A stretch of 64,000 nucleotides of DNA from Desulforegula conservatrix Mb1Pa (lineage in GTDB: Bacteria; Desulfobacterota; Desulfobacteria; Desulfobacterales; Desulforegulaceae), in the NCBI RefSeq assembly GCF_000426225.1, contig NZ_AUEY01000014.1, forward strand, positions 1-64,000, given 5' to 3'. The position numbers and the translations under genes are program-made. Shown piece by piece: positions 47,630 to 57,398 of the stretch. The notes under the pieces are model-generated. The model saw nothing but the letters and a program-made list of their open reading frames with translations. It was not told the origin of the DNA and did not search any database. How positions within the stretch are numbered: position 1 is the stretch's first letter; the number at the start of each line of letters is the position of its first letter.

Positions 47630-48213
47630 AGTTTGATTTCAATCTGGATATTAAAAAGCTCAGGATAGAAGGTGAAAGAAAATGGATAATTATAGCAGGT
47701 CTGGTTCTTTTGCTCATTGCTCTTGTATACAGATTCACTCCTGATTCAGGTTTTTTTTCTGGCGAAGATGATTCCTCTTTGAAAAAGCGGCAGATTCTCA
47801 AATACAGGGAACTTATTGCCAGAAAGAGTGAGTACGAGAACAAGATTTCTTCCTTGAAAAAAAGCATAGATGCGTCTGCTTCAGCCCTCCTTGAAGGAGA
47901 TTCTCCTGCGCTCGCTGCTGTCAATCTTCAAAACATCATTAATCTGAAGGCAGCAAAATCAGACATAAAGATTAAGTCAACCGATGTTGTAAAAGAAAAG
48001 CCTGTGGGAAAGGGCGATTATTATACTGATGTGCCTGTCAGGATAACTTTTGACTCTGACGCCAGGCAGCTCAGGGACTTTGTTTTTGGCCTTGAAACAG
48101 ATTCAAAATATTTGACAATATCAGACTTGGCATGTACGGTTTCAGCCTCTGATTCAAGGCTTATCAATACAGTGATGACTATTGACGGATATATGGTAAG
48201 GCAGGCTAAATAA
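47626..48213 (+). CDS. gspM: Type II secretion protein GspM
   Basis: A 195-aa bitopic protein: short cytoplasmic N-terminus, one membrane helix (about 21-38), a coiled-coil stretch (about 50-85) and a periplasmic ferredoxin-like domain (VPVRITFDSDARQLRDFVFGLE). Low sequence identity is normal for GspM, so assignment rests on topology, size and position directly after gspL with a 4-nt overlap. Confidence 0.82.
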   Translation: MKFDFNLDIKKLRIEGERKWIIIAGLVLLLIALVYRFTPDSGFFSGEDDSSLKKRQILKYRELIARKSEYENKISSLKKSIDASASALLEGDSPALAAVNLQNIINLKAAKSDIKIKSTDVVKEKPVGKGDYYTDVPVRITFDSDARQLRDFVFGLETDSKYLTISDLACTVSASDSRLINTVMTIDGYMVRQAK

Positions 48214-48216
48214 GTT

Positions 48217-49053
48217 ATGATTTCAAGAATATGGTGGATTAATCTTATACTTTCTGCTGCGTCCTTGGTGGTCATAATACTGACCATAGGCGTTTTAAGG
48301 CAGAATCCTGCCGTCCAGTCTCCAACTGGTATTAAGGCTTCAGATAAATGGCCGGAAGTTTCAGGCGTCATTATTGGCAGAAAGATGAATGAGTCGGATT
48401 TTGCAGTTGTTACTGAAAAGAATCCTTTTAGCTCTGACAGGACTTTTGCTGATGTAAAAAAGGAAGAAAAAGAAATCGAAGTTGCAAAGGAAACCGATGA
48501 ACCTAAAGAAATAGAAGAAGGGACTTTGGATCTTTTTGCCACTTTTTTCGGAGGCTCAATTAATTATGCCATTGTCAGCAATCCTGGAATTCCAGAAATT
48601 ACCAAAGCACAGATTCGGGTAAAAAAAGGCGATACCCTTGGTGATTACCTTATAGAGACAATTGAGCCTAATAGAATCATTGTTGTAAAAAACAATGAGA
48701 GCTTCGAGGTGAAACTTAGGAAATCAAAGTCTGTCGATAAAAAATCAGAGGCAAAAGATGAAAAGAAGTCAAAGGCACAGGCCGGGAAAACTCCATCCGA
48801 TGATGCTTCAGCAAAAAAGATAAAAATCATATCTGATTCACCTTCAAAAGCTCAGGCAGGCGACAAGGGTGGAAGTAAGACCATTGAGAAGTCAACAACA
48901 ATTGCTCCCAAAGATACTGTTCAAGACTCACAGGCTAATCCTGACAACCAGCAAACACCTGATGGTAAAGGGAGAAATCTTGTGACCGAAGGCGGGGAAA
49001 CATACGAAATAATGAAAACACCTTTTGGAACAATTAAGCGTAAGGTTAAATAA
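48217..49053 (+). CDS. GspC-like (PulC/HR-domain) periplasmic linker protein
   Basis: A bitopic protein of 278 aa that probably connects the inner-membrane platform to the secretin. One membrane helix lies at about 8-28. The HR-like domain (about 105-165) has ATFFGGSINYAIVS, RVKKGDTLGDYLIETIEPNRIIVVKNNESFEVKLRK, the typical GspC strand pattern. A ~90-residue Lys/Ser/Ala-rich linker follows, then a short C-terminal segment. No PDZ domain is present, so it resembles the shorter GspC/PilP variants. Its position before gspD at the operon end, rather than at the start, is non-classical. Confidence 0.75.
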   Translation: MISRIWWINLILSAASLVVIILTIGVLRQNPAVQSPTGIKASDKWPEVSGVIIGRKMNESDFAVVTEKNPFSSDRTFADVKKEEKEIEVAKETDEPKEIEEGTLDLFATFFGGSINYAIVSNPGIPEITKAQIRVKKGDTLGDYLIETIEPNRIIVVKNNESFEVKLRKSKSVDKKSEAKDEKKSKAQAGKTPSDDASAKKIKIISDSPSKAQAGDKGGSKTIEKSTTIAPKDTVQDSQANPDNQQTPDGKGRNLVTEGGETYEIMKTPFGTIKRKVK

Positions 49054-49056
49054 AAT

Positions 49057-51336
49057 ATGATAATAGGTATCAAACGTTTTCAATTATATATACTGGTCAT
49101 TTGCTTTATTGCTACTGGTGGGTGTGCATCATTTAATCGAAGTAAAACTGATCAGGATAGTGAGAAAAAGTCTTTAAGCCTTTGGGGGTTCCCTGATGGC
49201 AAAAATGTTGAAAAAACCGTATCTGGGTCGTCGGCCAAGGATTCATCAAAAAATAATGATAAGAGCAAGACTCAATTTGAAGAAGAAGACCTGAAGTCCG
49301 GCAAAAAAGAAAAAGAAGAAAAGCTCGTGAAAAAGAGTTATTCTGGTGATAACAGATCAATAAAGCCTTTTACTCCATCTTCTTCTGAAAAATCAGGTGA
49401 CATAATGCTGAATTTCGATGAGGCTGATTTGCTGGAAGTAATAAGGACATTTGCTGATATTCTGGAAATAAATTATACAGTTGAAGCCGCAGTTTCAGGC
49501 ACTGTCAGCATACACACTTCGCGAGGGCTCGATAAAAAAGATGTATTTCCTGTGTTTTACCAGATATTGGAGTCCAATGGCCTTGCTGCCGTCAAGGATG
49601 GCGGTTTTTACAGGATAATAGAGGCTAAAAACGTAAGCCAAATGCCTCTTAACTTCAGAAGCACTAAAGATGGCAAGAGTATTCCTCCAGAAGAGCGGCT
49701 TTCAGTCCAGATAATTCCCCTGCGCCATATTTCTGCAAGCGAAATGTCGAAAATGCTTGAGCCTTTTATCACGGAAAATGGTCAGCTGATATCTAACGAA
49801 GGATCAAACATGCTCCTTCTGATAGAAAAAAATTCTGTAATCCAAAAGGTAAACTACTTGGTTGATACTTTTGATACAGATAATCTGAAGAGTGCCGCAC
49901 ACAGATTTTATAAACTCAAATATTCAACGCCTGACGAGATGTCCAAGCTTCTTACCGATGTAATTGCAGCCTTTAATCGAGGCAACAAGAACGAAACCAT
50001 CAAATTTGTTCCTGTTACCCGCCAAAGCACCCTAATTGCCGTGTCTTCCGATCCTGAATCCTTAAAATGGCTCGATTCCATGGTGGCTGAGTTTGACGCG
50101 CCGGGAGAAGACGGAGAGTCAAGGATTTTTGTTTATTTTATAAGGAACGGCAATGCAGAAGATCTTGGTAATATTCTTAATTCGGTTTTTGGTGGCGCAG
50201 CCCAGCCAACACAGGATCCGAACGGTATACAGGCCTCCATGGTCGGTGGCCAGATCCAGACACAGAATTTGTCTTCTTCTACGACAAGCACTTCAGGTTC
50301 GTCTTCAAATGCCGGAGGTGCTCTTAAGTCCATTGCCCCAGCAGCGTCAATAAACCCGATGACGGGTGCATCAAAATTAAATAAGGCTTCCTCAGGATCG
50401 TCCGGGGGAGGTACAGGAGAAGGATTGTCCACGACCTTAAAAGGGCCGATAAAAATTACCACTGACATAAACAGAAACGCCCTTATAATCGAGGCCATGC
50501 CATCTGATTACAGAATAGTTTCCGGCATACTTAAGATGCTTGATATTTTGCCAAGACAGGTTCTTATAGAGGTGACAATTGCTGATATAGGACTGGATGA
50601 GAGCGACAGCCTTGGGGTCGAATGGACATACAAGGCTGGAAACGGCAGTCCAGGAACAAGCTTGCTTGAAGCCACAGCCGGGGCCTCAGGGATGAAATTT
50701 GTCATTGGAGAGGCAAATAGATGGAATGCCACTTTAAGTGCACTAGCAAGCAAGAACAAGGCAAAAATTCTTTCGGCACCAACTGTTCTTGCATCTGACA
50801 ACAAGGAGGCAAGGATTGACATTTCCGAGGACATTCCGGTTGTAAGCACTGAGTATTCAGCAACAACAACAGGGAGCACTCCTGTTTTTCAAACCAACGT
50901 GCAATATAGAAAGACAGGAATAATTCTATCTGTTACTCCTCATATTAATGAAAACGGTGTTGTTAGCATGAAGGTAAACCAGGAAGTAAGCTCCCAGGGT
51001 AATGGAGCAATTGCTGGTGGGAAAGAATATGCTTCTTTTAAGAAAAGAAGCGTTGTTACTGATCTTACTGTGGCAAATAATCAGACCATCGTAATCGGTG
51101 GGTTAATGCGAGAAGAGCGGAATAATAGTAACGCAGGCACACCTGTTCTTAGTAATCTCCCTCTAATTGGTTTTTTGTTTGGCAAGCAGTCCGATTCTTT
51201 GACAAAGACTGAACTTGTTATTCTGATAACTCCGAGGGTTATAAATTCCAGTGAAAGTGTAGACAAGATGACAGAGAATTTCAGAAAAAAAATTGAGACA
51301 GTGTTTATTGAGGATCACAAAAAGTTAAACAGATAA
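49057..51336 (+). CDS. gspD: Type II secretion outer-membrane secretin GspD
   Basis: Outer-membrane channel of 759 aa. The N-terminus is a lipoprotein signal peptide (GGCAS, Cys23), so the secretin is probably self-piloting. A low-complexity acidic/Lys linker (about 30-105) precedes the N0 domain (IMLNFDEADLLEVIRTFADI), N1-N3 repeats and the secretin domain. The latter has VLIEVTIADIGLDESDSLG, VPVV-type ISEDIPVV, and LTVANNQTIVIGGLM...NLPLIGFLF...ELVILITPRVI, the family signature. A ~65-residue Gly/Ser/Thr-rich insert (about 390-460) separates N2 and N3. It closes the operon 28 nt before the next gene. Confidence 0.95.
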   Translation: MIIGIKRFQLYILVICFIATGGCASFNRSKTDQDSEKKSLSLWGFPDGKNVEKTVSGSSAKDSSKNNDKSKTQFEEEDLKSGKKEKEEKLVKKSYSGDNRSIKPFTPSSSEKSGDIMLNFDEADLLEVIRTFADILEINYTVEAAVSGTVSIHTSRGLDKKDVFPVFYQILESNGLAAVKDGGFYRIIEAKNVSQMPLNFRSTKDGKSIPPEERLSVQIIPLRHISASEMSKMLEPFITENGQLISNEGSNMLLLIEKNSVIQKVNYLVDTFDTDNLKSAAHRFYKLKYSTPDEMSKLLTDVIAAFNRGNKNETIKFVPVTRQSTLIAVSSDPESLKWLDSMVAEFDAPGEDGESRIFVYFIRNGNAEDLGNILNSVFGGAAQPTQDPNGIQASMVGGQIQTQNLSSSTTSTSGSSSNAGGALKSIAPAASINPMTGASKLNKASSGSSGGGTGEGLSTTLKGPIKITTDINRNALIIEAMPSDYRIVSGILKMLDILPRQVLIEVTIADIGLDESDSLGVEWTYKAGNGSPGTSLLEATAGASGMKFVIGEANRWNATLSALASKNKAKILSAPTVLASDNKEARIDISEDIPVVSTEYSATTTGSTPVFQTNVQYRKTGIILSVTPHINENGVVSMKVNQEVSSQGNGAIAGGKEYASFKKRSVVTDLTVANNQTIVIGGLMREERNNSNAGTPVLSNLPLIGFLFGKQSDSLTKTELVILITPRVINSSESVDKMTENFRKKIETVFIEDHKKLNR

Positions 51337-51363
51337 CACTTTGACAAAGATGAACAAAAATAT

Positions 51364-52335
51364 ATGCACCTGAAAAAAAGGCAGCGACTCCATTTTTTAT
51401 ATAAAAGTATAAACGGAGGGCTGCTTTTTATTTTCATATTCTGCATGAATGTTTTTGCCGAACAATCGGCAGCTCCTATTAAATCCGCCGCAGTCATATC
51501 CAAGAATATCAAGCCCTATTATGAAGCGCTTGAAGGATATTCCACAAAATTCAGAGAGATTGCAGGCAGCGACACAGAAATATTTGAACTCGAAGACTAT
51601 GATAAAGATTCAGATCCTTTGTCAGGAAGAATAAAAAATGGCGGATTTTCTGTCGTACTTGCAATAGGCCCTGAAGCATCAAGATTTATTTCATCAGATA
51701 AAATTTCAGGTATGGTTAAAATTTATACAATGATTATAAATACTGATGATATCCACAATCAGGCAGCAAACTCTTTCTGCGGAGTTTCCCTGAGCATCCC
51801 GCCTGCAGAACAGATTACCAGCATTATATCAAGGATAAGCGGCGCAAAAAAAATCGGTATTCTTTTTGATCCCAAATATAATGAGCTGTTTGTAAAAAAA
51901 GCTGAGACAGAGGCAGCCAGGCAATCTGTGCGCATAATACGAATCCAGGTAAATACCCATCATGACATAACTCCGGCGCTTGAGAACAGATTAGGGAATA
52001 TTGACGTTTTATGGATGATTCCTGACCAGACAGTTATTTCAGAAAGTCTTGTTCCTTTCATAATTAAGAAATCAATTGGAGCAGGTGTCCCCACTGTAGG
52101 ATATAACCGATTTTTTTTGCAGAATGGAGCTACGATGGCTTTTGTCATCAACTATAAGGATATTGGAGCCAAGGCAGCTCTAAATGCGCTGAAGGCTTTG
52201 AGAGAAAAAACATGTTCATGGGAATCGCCTGATTACGAAATTATCAATAATCAAAAGATAATAGATATGCTTAAATTAAGAATAAAATCAATAAATGAAA
52301 ATATAGATCAGGATGTTTCAAATGAGCATAGGTAA
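51364..52335 (+). CDS. Periplasmic ABC-substrate-binding-type (PF04392) sensor protein
   Basis: Exported two-lobed binding protein of 323 aa: signal segment at 1-36 (ending FAEQSAA), first lobe with FSVVLAIGPEASRF, second lobe with GAKKIGILFDPKYN and DVLWMIPDQTVIS. This matches the ABC_sub_bind fold (TrpX-like). No ABC permease or ATPase is nearby. It overlaps the histidine kinase gene by 14 to 23 nt, so it may be the periplasmic input module of that kinase. No strong ribosome-binding site precedes ATG. The ligand is unknown. Confidence 0.82.
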   Translation: MHLKKRQRLHFLYKSINGGLLFIFIFCMNVFAEQSAAPIKSAAVISKNIKPYYEALEGYSTKFREIAGSDTEIFELEDYDKDSDPLSGRIKNGGFSVVLAIGPEASRFISSDKISGMVKIYTMIINTDDIHNQAANSFCGVSLSIPPAEQITSIISRISGAKKIGILFDPKYNELFVKKAETEAARQSVRIIRIQVNTHHDITPALENRLGNIDVLWMIPDQTVISESLVPFIIKKSIGAGVPTVGYNRFFLQNGATMAFVINYKDIGAKAALNALKALREKTCSWESPDYEIINNQKIIDMLKLRIKSINENIDQDVSNEHR

Positions 52336-53740
52336 AAGAGCCGGTATAAATTTCAGACTATTGAGCGCTTCGGTGCTGCTCATTGCGGGAGTTACTTTTA
52401 CTCTGGGCTTTATCGGCGTCTCAATTACCCAAAATTTTATGCACCAGAAATTTGCTGACAGAATCCAGTTTCTCGCAAAATATTTGGCGCTTAATGCTGA
52501 AGTCGGGGTTCTAATCGGTGACAGAGCCGGCTTAAAAATTCTTGCCTTGAATCTTCTCGGAGAAGAGGATGTCGCTCGAGTTGTTATTCTGGACAATCAG
52601 AACAATCTGTTGGTCGATCTTGACAGGGAAGTCAGCGGGCCTCTTTCAAATGTCGAAATGCCGGTTGTCTTTAAAAAATCAGGTGATGAAAATATTTTAT
52701 TTGAACCAGCCTCCGGCATAAGCAACGCCCCTGATCCAATGAAACAGGATTCTATAGGAAAAGTTCAGATCACATACAGCACACACGGTATAGATGTTCT
52801 CATGATCAAGATCTCGACCCAGTATATCGTAGCGGCAGCAGTTCTTACGGCGTTGGCGTTTGCCATCTTTTACTATATTTCTAGGCCAATAATACATGAG
52901 ATGAGTGACCTCGCCGGTGTGGCCAGGCGGATAGGTCAGGGATATTCTCTGTTAAGAGCAAATCCTGGCAGAATTCCTGAGACAAGGGATCTCGCCGTTG
53001 CGTTCAATTCAATGCTTGACTCTCTTGATAGAAGCAAAGAGGCGCTGAACTCTGCAAACAGAAAAATGATGCACCAGAGAATCCTTGCTGAAGCAGGTAA
53101 ATTTTCCCTTATAATTGCGCATGAATTTAAAAATCCGCTCGGCATTATTAAGAGTTCCATGGATATTTTGAAAAAGGATTTTGACATAGAAAAGGATAAT
53201 ATACTTGTAAGCTATGTTGAAGATGAAATACGAAGACTCAACAGACTCATAGAGGATTTTTTGATGTTTGCAAGGCCGGTTGATCCTAAATTCAGGGACA
53301 CTGACCTGAATTTTATGGTCAAGGATATTTGCGAACGATTTGTTCTTATTTATCCGGAACCAACAGTCAGTTTTAATCTTAATATTTCTGACCAGCCCTT
53401 CAATGCGGAGATCGATCAGGACCTTTTGACCAGATGCATTACAAATATTCTTAAAAACGCCTGTGAGGCAAGTGGGGACAAGGGGCAGATCTTTGTGGAC
53501 ACAGCGGTCATGGATGGTTCTTGGATTCTTCGAATTTCAGATGAGGGTGAAGGCATTCCTGAAACCGAACTAATTAAGATTTTTGAACCTTTTTTTACAA
53601 CAAAGTCAAAAGGTACGGGACTTGGGCTTTCATTTGCTTCTCAGGTTGCCGAGTCGCACGGAGGTTCCATAGAGGCTTCAAATCATGAAAATGGCGGGGC
53701 TGTTTTTGAAATCAGAATCCCCGGTTATAATAGTATCTGA
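52322..53740 (+). CDS. Sensor histidine kinase
   Basis: Membrane kinase, 472 aa from ATG 52322 (an upstream ATG at 52313 has no room for a ribosome-binding site; CAGGA lies 9 nt before 52322). Helices at about 16-37 and 167-187 bracket a ~130-residue periplasmic sensor. A HAMP-like region follows, then HisKA with His267 (IIAHEFKNPLGIIKSS) and a HATPase domain (NILKNACEAS, DEGEGIPE, KSKGTGLGLSFA). It overlaps the binding-protein gene upstream. It pairs with the NtrC-type regulator 20 nt downstream. Confidence 0.92.
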   Translation: MSIGKRAGINFRLLSASVLLIAGVTFTLGFIGVSITQNFMHQKFADRIQFLAKYLALNAEVGVLIGDRAGLKILALNLLGEEDVARVVILDNQNNLLVDLDREVSGPLSNVEMPVVFKKSGDENILFEPASGISNAPDPMKQDSIGKVQITYSTHGIDVLMIKISTQYIVAAAVLTALAFAIFYYISRPIIHEMSDLAGVARRIGQGYSLLRANPGRIPETRDLAVAFNSMLDSLDRSKEALNSANRKMMHQRILAEAGKFSLIIAHEFKNPLGIIKSSMDILKKDFDIEKDNILVSYVEDEIRRLNRLIEDFLMFARPVDPKFRDTDLNFMVKDICERFVLIYPEPTVSFNLNISDQPFNAEIDQDLLTRCITNILKNACEASGDKGQIFVDTAVMDGSWILRISDEGEGIPETELIKIFEPFFTTKSKGTGLGLSFASQVAESHGGSIEASNHENGGAVFEIRIPGYNSI

Positions 53741-53760
53741 GATTCTGGCAGAGGTTTTAT

Positions 53761-55104
53761 ATGTCAAATATTCTTGTTGTTGATGATGAAGAAAGAATGC
53801 GCCACCTTCTGAGCATCATGCTTCAGAGAAGGGGTTTTAAAGTTGATCAGGCCGGGAATGGCGTTGATGCTCTGTCAAAGATGGAGTCAGGAAGCTACGA
53901 CATGGTAATAAGTGATATAAAGATGCCTAAGATGGACGGGCTTGCTTTGATCAAAAGGATCAATATGCTTGATTGTCCTTGTCCCGTCGTCTTTATTACG
54001 GCTTTTGCTACGATTGATTCATCTGTCGAAGCAATGAGACTTGGCGCCGTTGATTATATAACAAAGCCTTTTGAAGAAGATCGCATAATATTGACTGTAG
54101 AGAGAACTCTCAATATTTCCAGGCTGATGGTTGAGAACCGAACCCTGAAGATGGAACTTGGTGAAAAGGACTCGGAATACGATCTGATTTTTGCTTCCAA
54201 GGCCATGGAAATGATCATGGAACTTGCTTCAAAAGTCGCTGTAACTAATTCGGCTGTAATGATTACTGGTGAGTCTGGAACTGGAAAGGAACTGCTTGCT
54301 CGATACATTCATCAAAAGAGTGATAGACGGCATAAGCGTTTTGTGCCTGTGAACTGTGCCGCTATATCGAGCCAGCTTCTTGAATCTGAATTGTTCGGCT
54401 ACGAGAAAGGTGCTTTTACTGGTGCCGACCGAAGAAAGCAGGGGAAATTTGAGTTTGCTTCTGAAGGAACGCTTTTTCTTGATGAAATAGGAGATCTTCC
54501 GCTGGATGCCCAGGCAAAACTTCTAAGGGCGCTGCAGGAAAGAAAAATAAACCGTGTTGGAGGCAATGAGGAAATCCCGGTTGATGTGAGGGTTCTTTGC
54601 GCAACAAACCAGAATCTGGAAGAGATGGTGGACGCAGGTACTTTTCGTAAAGATCTGTTTTTCAGAATAAATGTATTCCCAATTCATATGCCTCCGTTAA
54701 GGGATAGAACCGAGGACATTATCCCCATTGCAAGGCATTTTCTAAAAAGTCATGGCCCAGGATTTTCCCTGCAGAAGGACGCAGAGCAGATTCTGAATTC
54801 TTACCACTGGCCAGGCAATGTAAGGGAACTGGGTAATGTTGTTGAACGGTCGGTTATTCTGTCTTTTGATTCAAGGTCAATAAACAGCGATTCACTGTTT
54901 TTTTTAAATAATGGTGCGCCTAAATGTCTGCCAACAGGTTTCAAGCTCCCTGTGGAAGGTATTGATCTTGAAAAACTGGAAAATGATTTTGTCAAGCAGG
55001 CACTTGAAATAACGGATAATAACCAAAGTGCTGCTGCCAAGCTTCTTGGACTTACCAGGGCCAAGTTCAGGGTTCTCATGAAACAGGCGGAAGATAATAA
55101 ATGA
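53761..55104 (+). CDS. Sigma-54-dependent response regulator (NtrC family)
   Basis: Enhancer-binding activator of 447 aa. The receiver domain has Asp52 (ISDIKMPKMDG) and KPFEED. The AAA+ domain has Walker A GESGTGKELLAR, the sigma-54-contact loop GAFTGA, and Walker B TLFLDEIGDL. The C-terminus is a Fis-type helix-turn-helix (ITDNNQSAAAKLLGLTRAKFRVLM). It should activate sigma-54 promoters when phosphorylated by the upstream kinase. Its ATG-overlap (4 nt) with the TonB-dependent receptor suggests that receptor is part of the module. No convincing -24/-12 promoter is seen in the cassette. Confidence 0.94.
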   Translation: MSNILVVDDEERMRHLLSIMLQRRGFKVDQAGNGVDALSKMESGSYDMVISDIKMPKMDGLALIKRINMLDCPCPVVFITAFATIDSSVEAMRLGAVDYITKPFEEDRIILTVERTLNISRLMVENRTLKMELGEKDSEYDLIFASKAMEMIMELASKVAVTNSAVMITGESGTGKELLARYIHQKSDRRHKRFVPVNCAAISSQLLESELFGYEKGAFTGADRRKQGKFEFASEGTLFLDEIGDLPLDAQAKLLRALQERKINRVGGNEEIPVDVRVLCATNQNLEEMVDAGTFRKDLFFRINVFPIHMPPLRDRTEDIIPIARHFLKSHGPGFSLQKDAEQILNSYHWPGNVRELGNVVERSVILSFDSRSINSDSLFFLNNGAPKCLPTGFKLPVEGIDLEKLENDFVKQALEITDNNQSAAAKLLGLTRAKFRVLMKQAEDNK

Positions 55105-57173
55105 TATATAATGGCAAAACAAGTCTGCCAGCTTTTTTATCCGCAGCCATAACAATTTTACTGATTATCATGACAATGTCTGCGGATTCATGGGCTGAAT
55201 CTCTGAATATTGCTTCTTCAGATCCTGGAGTTCTGTTTGTGGGTGAGGAACTTGAAATGCTGAGCATAGCTTCTAAAAGAGAAGAAAGCGCATGGGAGGC
55301 CCCTGCTATTGCAAATGTGATATCTAAGCACGACATTGATGTGAAGGGTTATGATACACTCTCTGATGCTTTATCAGAAGTTCCAGGTTTTTTTATGGCT
55401 CAAAAGGAGTGGGGCACCCAGCCTTATATGAGGGGAATCGCAGATTCAGTGCTTTTTCAATATGATGCGGTTCCGCTTGGATCCGAAATCAGCAAGTCGT
55501 TTAATTATCTTGATCAGAATCTGTCCCTGGCATCAGTAAAAAGGGTTGAAATAATACATGGCCCAGGATCTGTTTTATGGGGGCCGGATGCATTTGCAGG
55601 AATTGTAAATATTGTCCCCAAAACAGGTAAGGATTTAAACGGGGTTGAATCTGGTTATATCAATGGGTTTTCCGGGGCCAGAAATGGCGCTTATTTGAAC
55701 CTTGGATCCGATTCAGGTGATTTTGACTCGTTCCTTTCTGTATCGGCAAGAAAATGGGAATCAGATGATGACAGATTTGCTAATATTGTAAGCTTCTGGG
55801 GGAACGGCAATCAGCTTTTTCCCGAATCTCCTTCCAAAAGGACTGGGATATCGAAGATTAAGGATTCCGAATCCATAGATGTTTCGGGTAATGTCTCTTT
55901 TAATGAGGCTTTTATTGTTACAGCACGCTTTTCAAAATATTTTACCCCTTACACCAGATCTGACCAGGGTATGAAAGAAGTCTGGATTGAATCAAGGGAT
56001 GTCGACTCAGGCTTGCTCAAAATTGAGTCCAATCAACGATTTGACATGGATACAGCCTTGAGACTTACAAGCGCATATTCATGGATCAATCCTGAAATAG
56101 GAATTATTGACCTTGACCTGTCGCAAAAAGAGAGGACTTTTTATTCTGAGGGCGCAGTCGATCGTTCTGTTTTTGATAAAAAAGGCATACTCACCGCAGG
56201 TGTTGCCTGGAGATTCAAGGAAATTGATGATGCGCCGGTATGGGACGGATATTACCCTGATTATCTCGGCCCTGATAATGTTTATTTTTTGCCTACTGTA
56301 ACGCCTGTGGATTCTTTATCAAGGATGTGGTCTTTTTTTACTCAGTATCGTCATAATTGGGGTAATTTCAACTTATGGACCGGAACAAGAAAAGATATAC
56401 ACGAATTATACGGCAGTCCCCCAAGTTTCAATACAGGGTTATCATGGGCGAAATCAGATGAGCTCATGCTTAAACTGATATATGGTACTGCTTGCAGAAC
56501 TCCTTCTGGTACTCAATTGCTCGAAAATTCTGACCCTGATATGGAGTATATAAGGAATCTCAGTCTTCAGCTTACTTTCAAGCCTGATAGAATTTTTAAA
56601 GGGTCTGTCACCGGTTTTTATAACAAAATTGACGACCATGTGCTTGAAGATCCCAATGTTGGAGCTTCGGAACCAAATAATCAGAAAATATGGGGACTCG
56701 AATCAGATTTTTCTGTACTTCTTCCGTACTCAAACGAGATCGGATTCGGCCTGACATGGCTACAGAATGCCGGACCATGGGAAATATATAAATATAATGA
56801 TTATTCATATATAGTCGATGGAGAAGTAGTCAAACATTACGTGGATCTTTCATATCCTTATGACAGAGGTTCAAGGCTGTCCGGTAACATTTTCTGGAAA
56901 TGGCAGATTACGGACAAATTGTCTAATTATGTTTCATTGAAGTATTTTGAACAGGATCAGGTCATTTATCCTTTGGAGGGTATGGTTGAGTCTTACAATG
57001 ATCCATGGGTTTTGAATTTAAGTGTCAGAGCAGATGATATTATATTTAAGAATTCGAGTCTTTTTTTTAATGTTAAAAATCTTTTTGATTCATCATACAC
57101 AGTACCTGGTGTTTACGGTACAATCCCTGGCAAGTCTCTGGAAACGATGCTCGGTTTTTCCTGGAGGTGGTAA
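55101..57173 (+). CDS. TonB-dependent outer-membrane receptor
   Basis: A 690-aa receptor: signal peptide (1-32, ending SWAES), a plug domain (about 60-175) with IANVISKHDIDVKGYDTLSDALSEVPG and SVKRVEIIHGPGSVLWGPDAFAGIVNIV, and a beta-barrel ending ETMLGFSWRW with a terminal aromatic residue. It resembles colicin-I/vitamin-B12-type receptors in the plug. The N-terminus lacks a recognisable signalling extension or clear TonB box. Ligand unknown. It overlaps the regulator gene by 4 nt. Gap 57174-57398 downstream holds no gene. Confidence 0.92.
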   Translation: MIYNGKTSLPAFLSAAITILLIIMTMSADSWAESLNIASSDPGVLFVGEELEMLSIASKREESAWEAPAIANVISKHDIDVKGYDTLSDALSEVPGFFMAQKEWGTQPYMRGIADSVLFQYDAVPLGSEISKSFNYLDQNLSLASVKRVEIIHGPGSVLWGPDAFAGIVNIVPKTGKDLNGVESGYINGFSGARNGAYLNLGSDSGDFDSFLSVSARKWESDDDRFANIVSFWGNGNQLFPESPSKRTGISKIKDSESIDVSGNVSFNEAFIVTARFSKYFTPYTRSDQGMKEVWIESRDVDSGLLKIESNQRFDMDTALRLTSAYSWINPEIGIIDLDLSQKERTFYSEGAVDRSVFDKKGILTAGVAWRFKEIDDAPVWDGYYPDYLGPDNVYFLPTVTPVDSLSRMWSFFTQYRHNWGNFNLWTGTRKDIHELYGSPPSFNTGLSWAKSDELMLKLIYGTACRTPSGTQLLENSDPDMEYIRNLSLQLTFKPDRIFKGSVTGFYNKIDDHVLEDPNVGASEPNNQKIWGLESDFSVLLPYSNEIGFGLTWLQNAGPWEIYKYNDYSYIVDGEVVKHYVDLSYPYDRGSRLSGNIFWKWQITDKLSNYVSLKYFEQDQVIYPLEGMVESYNDPWVLNLSVRADDIIFKNSSLFFNVKNLFDSSYTVPGVYGTIPGKSLETMLGFSWRW

Positions 57174-57398
57174 TTATTCAAATCTTCAAAAAAGATGAGA
57201 ATGATAGATGATACCAAACATAGACAATATCTTGACAGTGGTTTTGCATATTATGCTTTTTTAAACAAAAAACTTTGCATTGAAGAGGGTTTTGGCGTAA
57301 ATTTCTAGCACTATGTCCGAAAAACAGTAGCTGAATTTACATAATGGTTTCTCCTTGCCATCACAAGGCAGATTACCTTATTGAGGGATATTTTTCTG

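Noticed and set aside
40009-51336. Type IV pilus assembly operon instead of type II secretion.
   Set aside because: GspG-type calcium loop, GspK without Glu5, the GspH-I-J-K set and absence of pilT, pilQ-specific AMIN domains and pilA favour type II secretion.
57233-57256. TTGACA followed by TATTAT upstream of the kinase as a sigma-70 promoter.
   Set aside because: The spacer is about 11 nt, well short of the usual 16-18.
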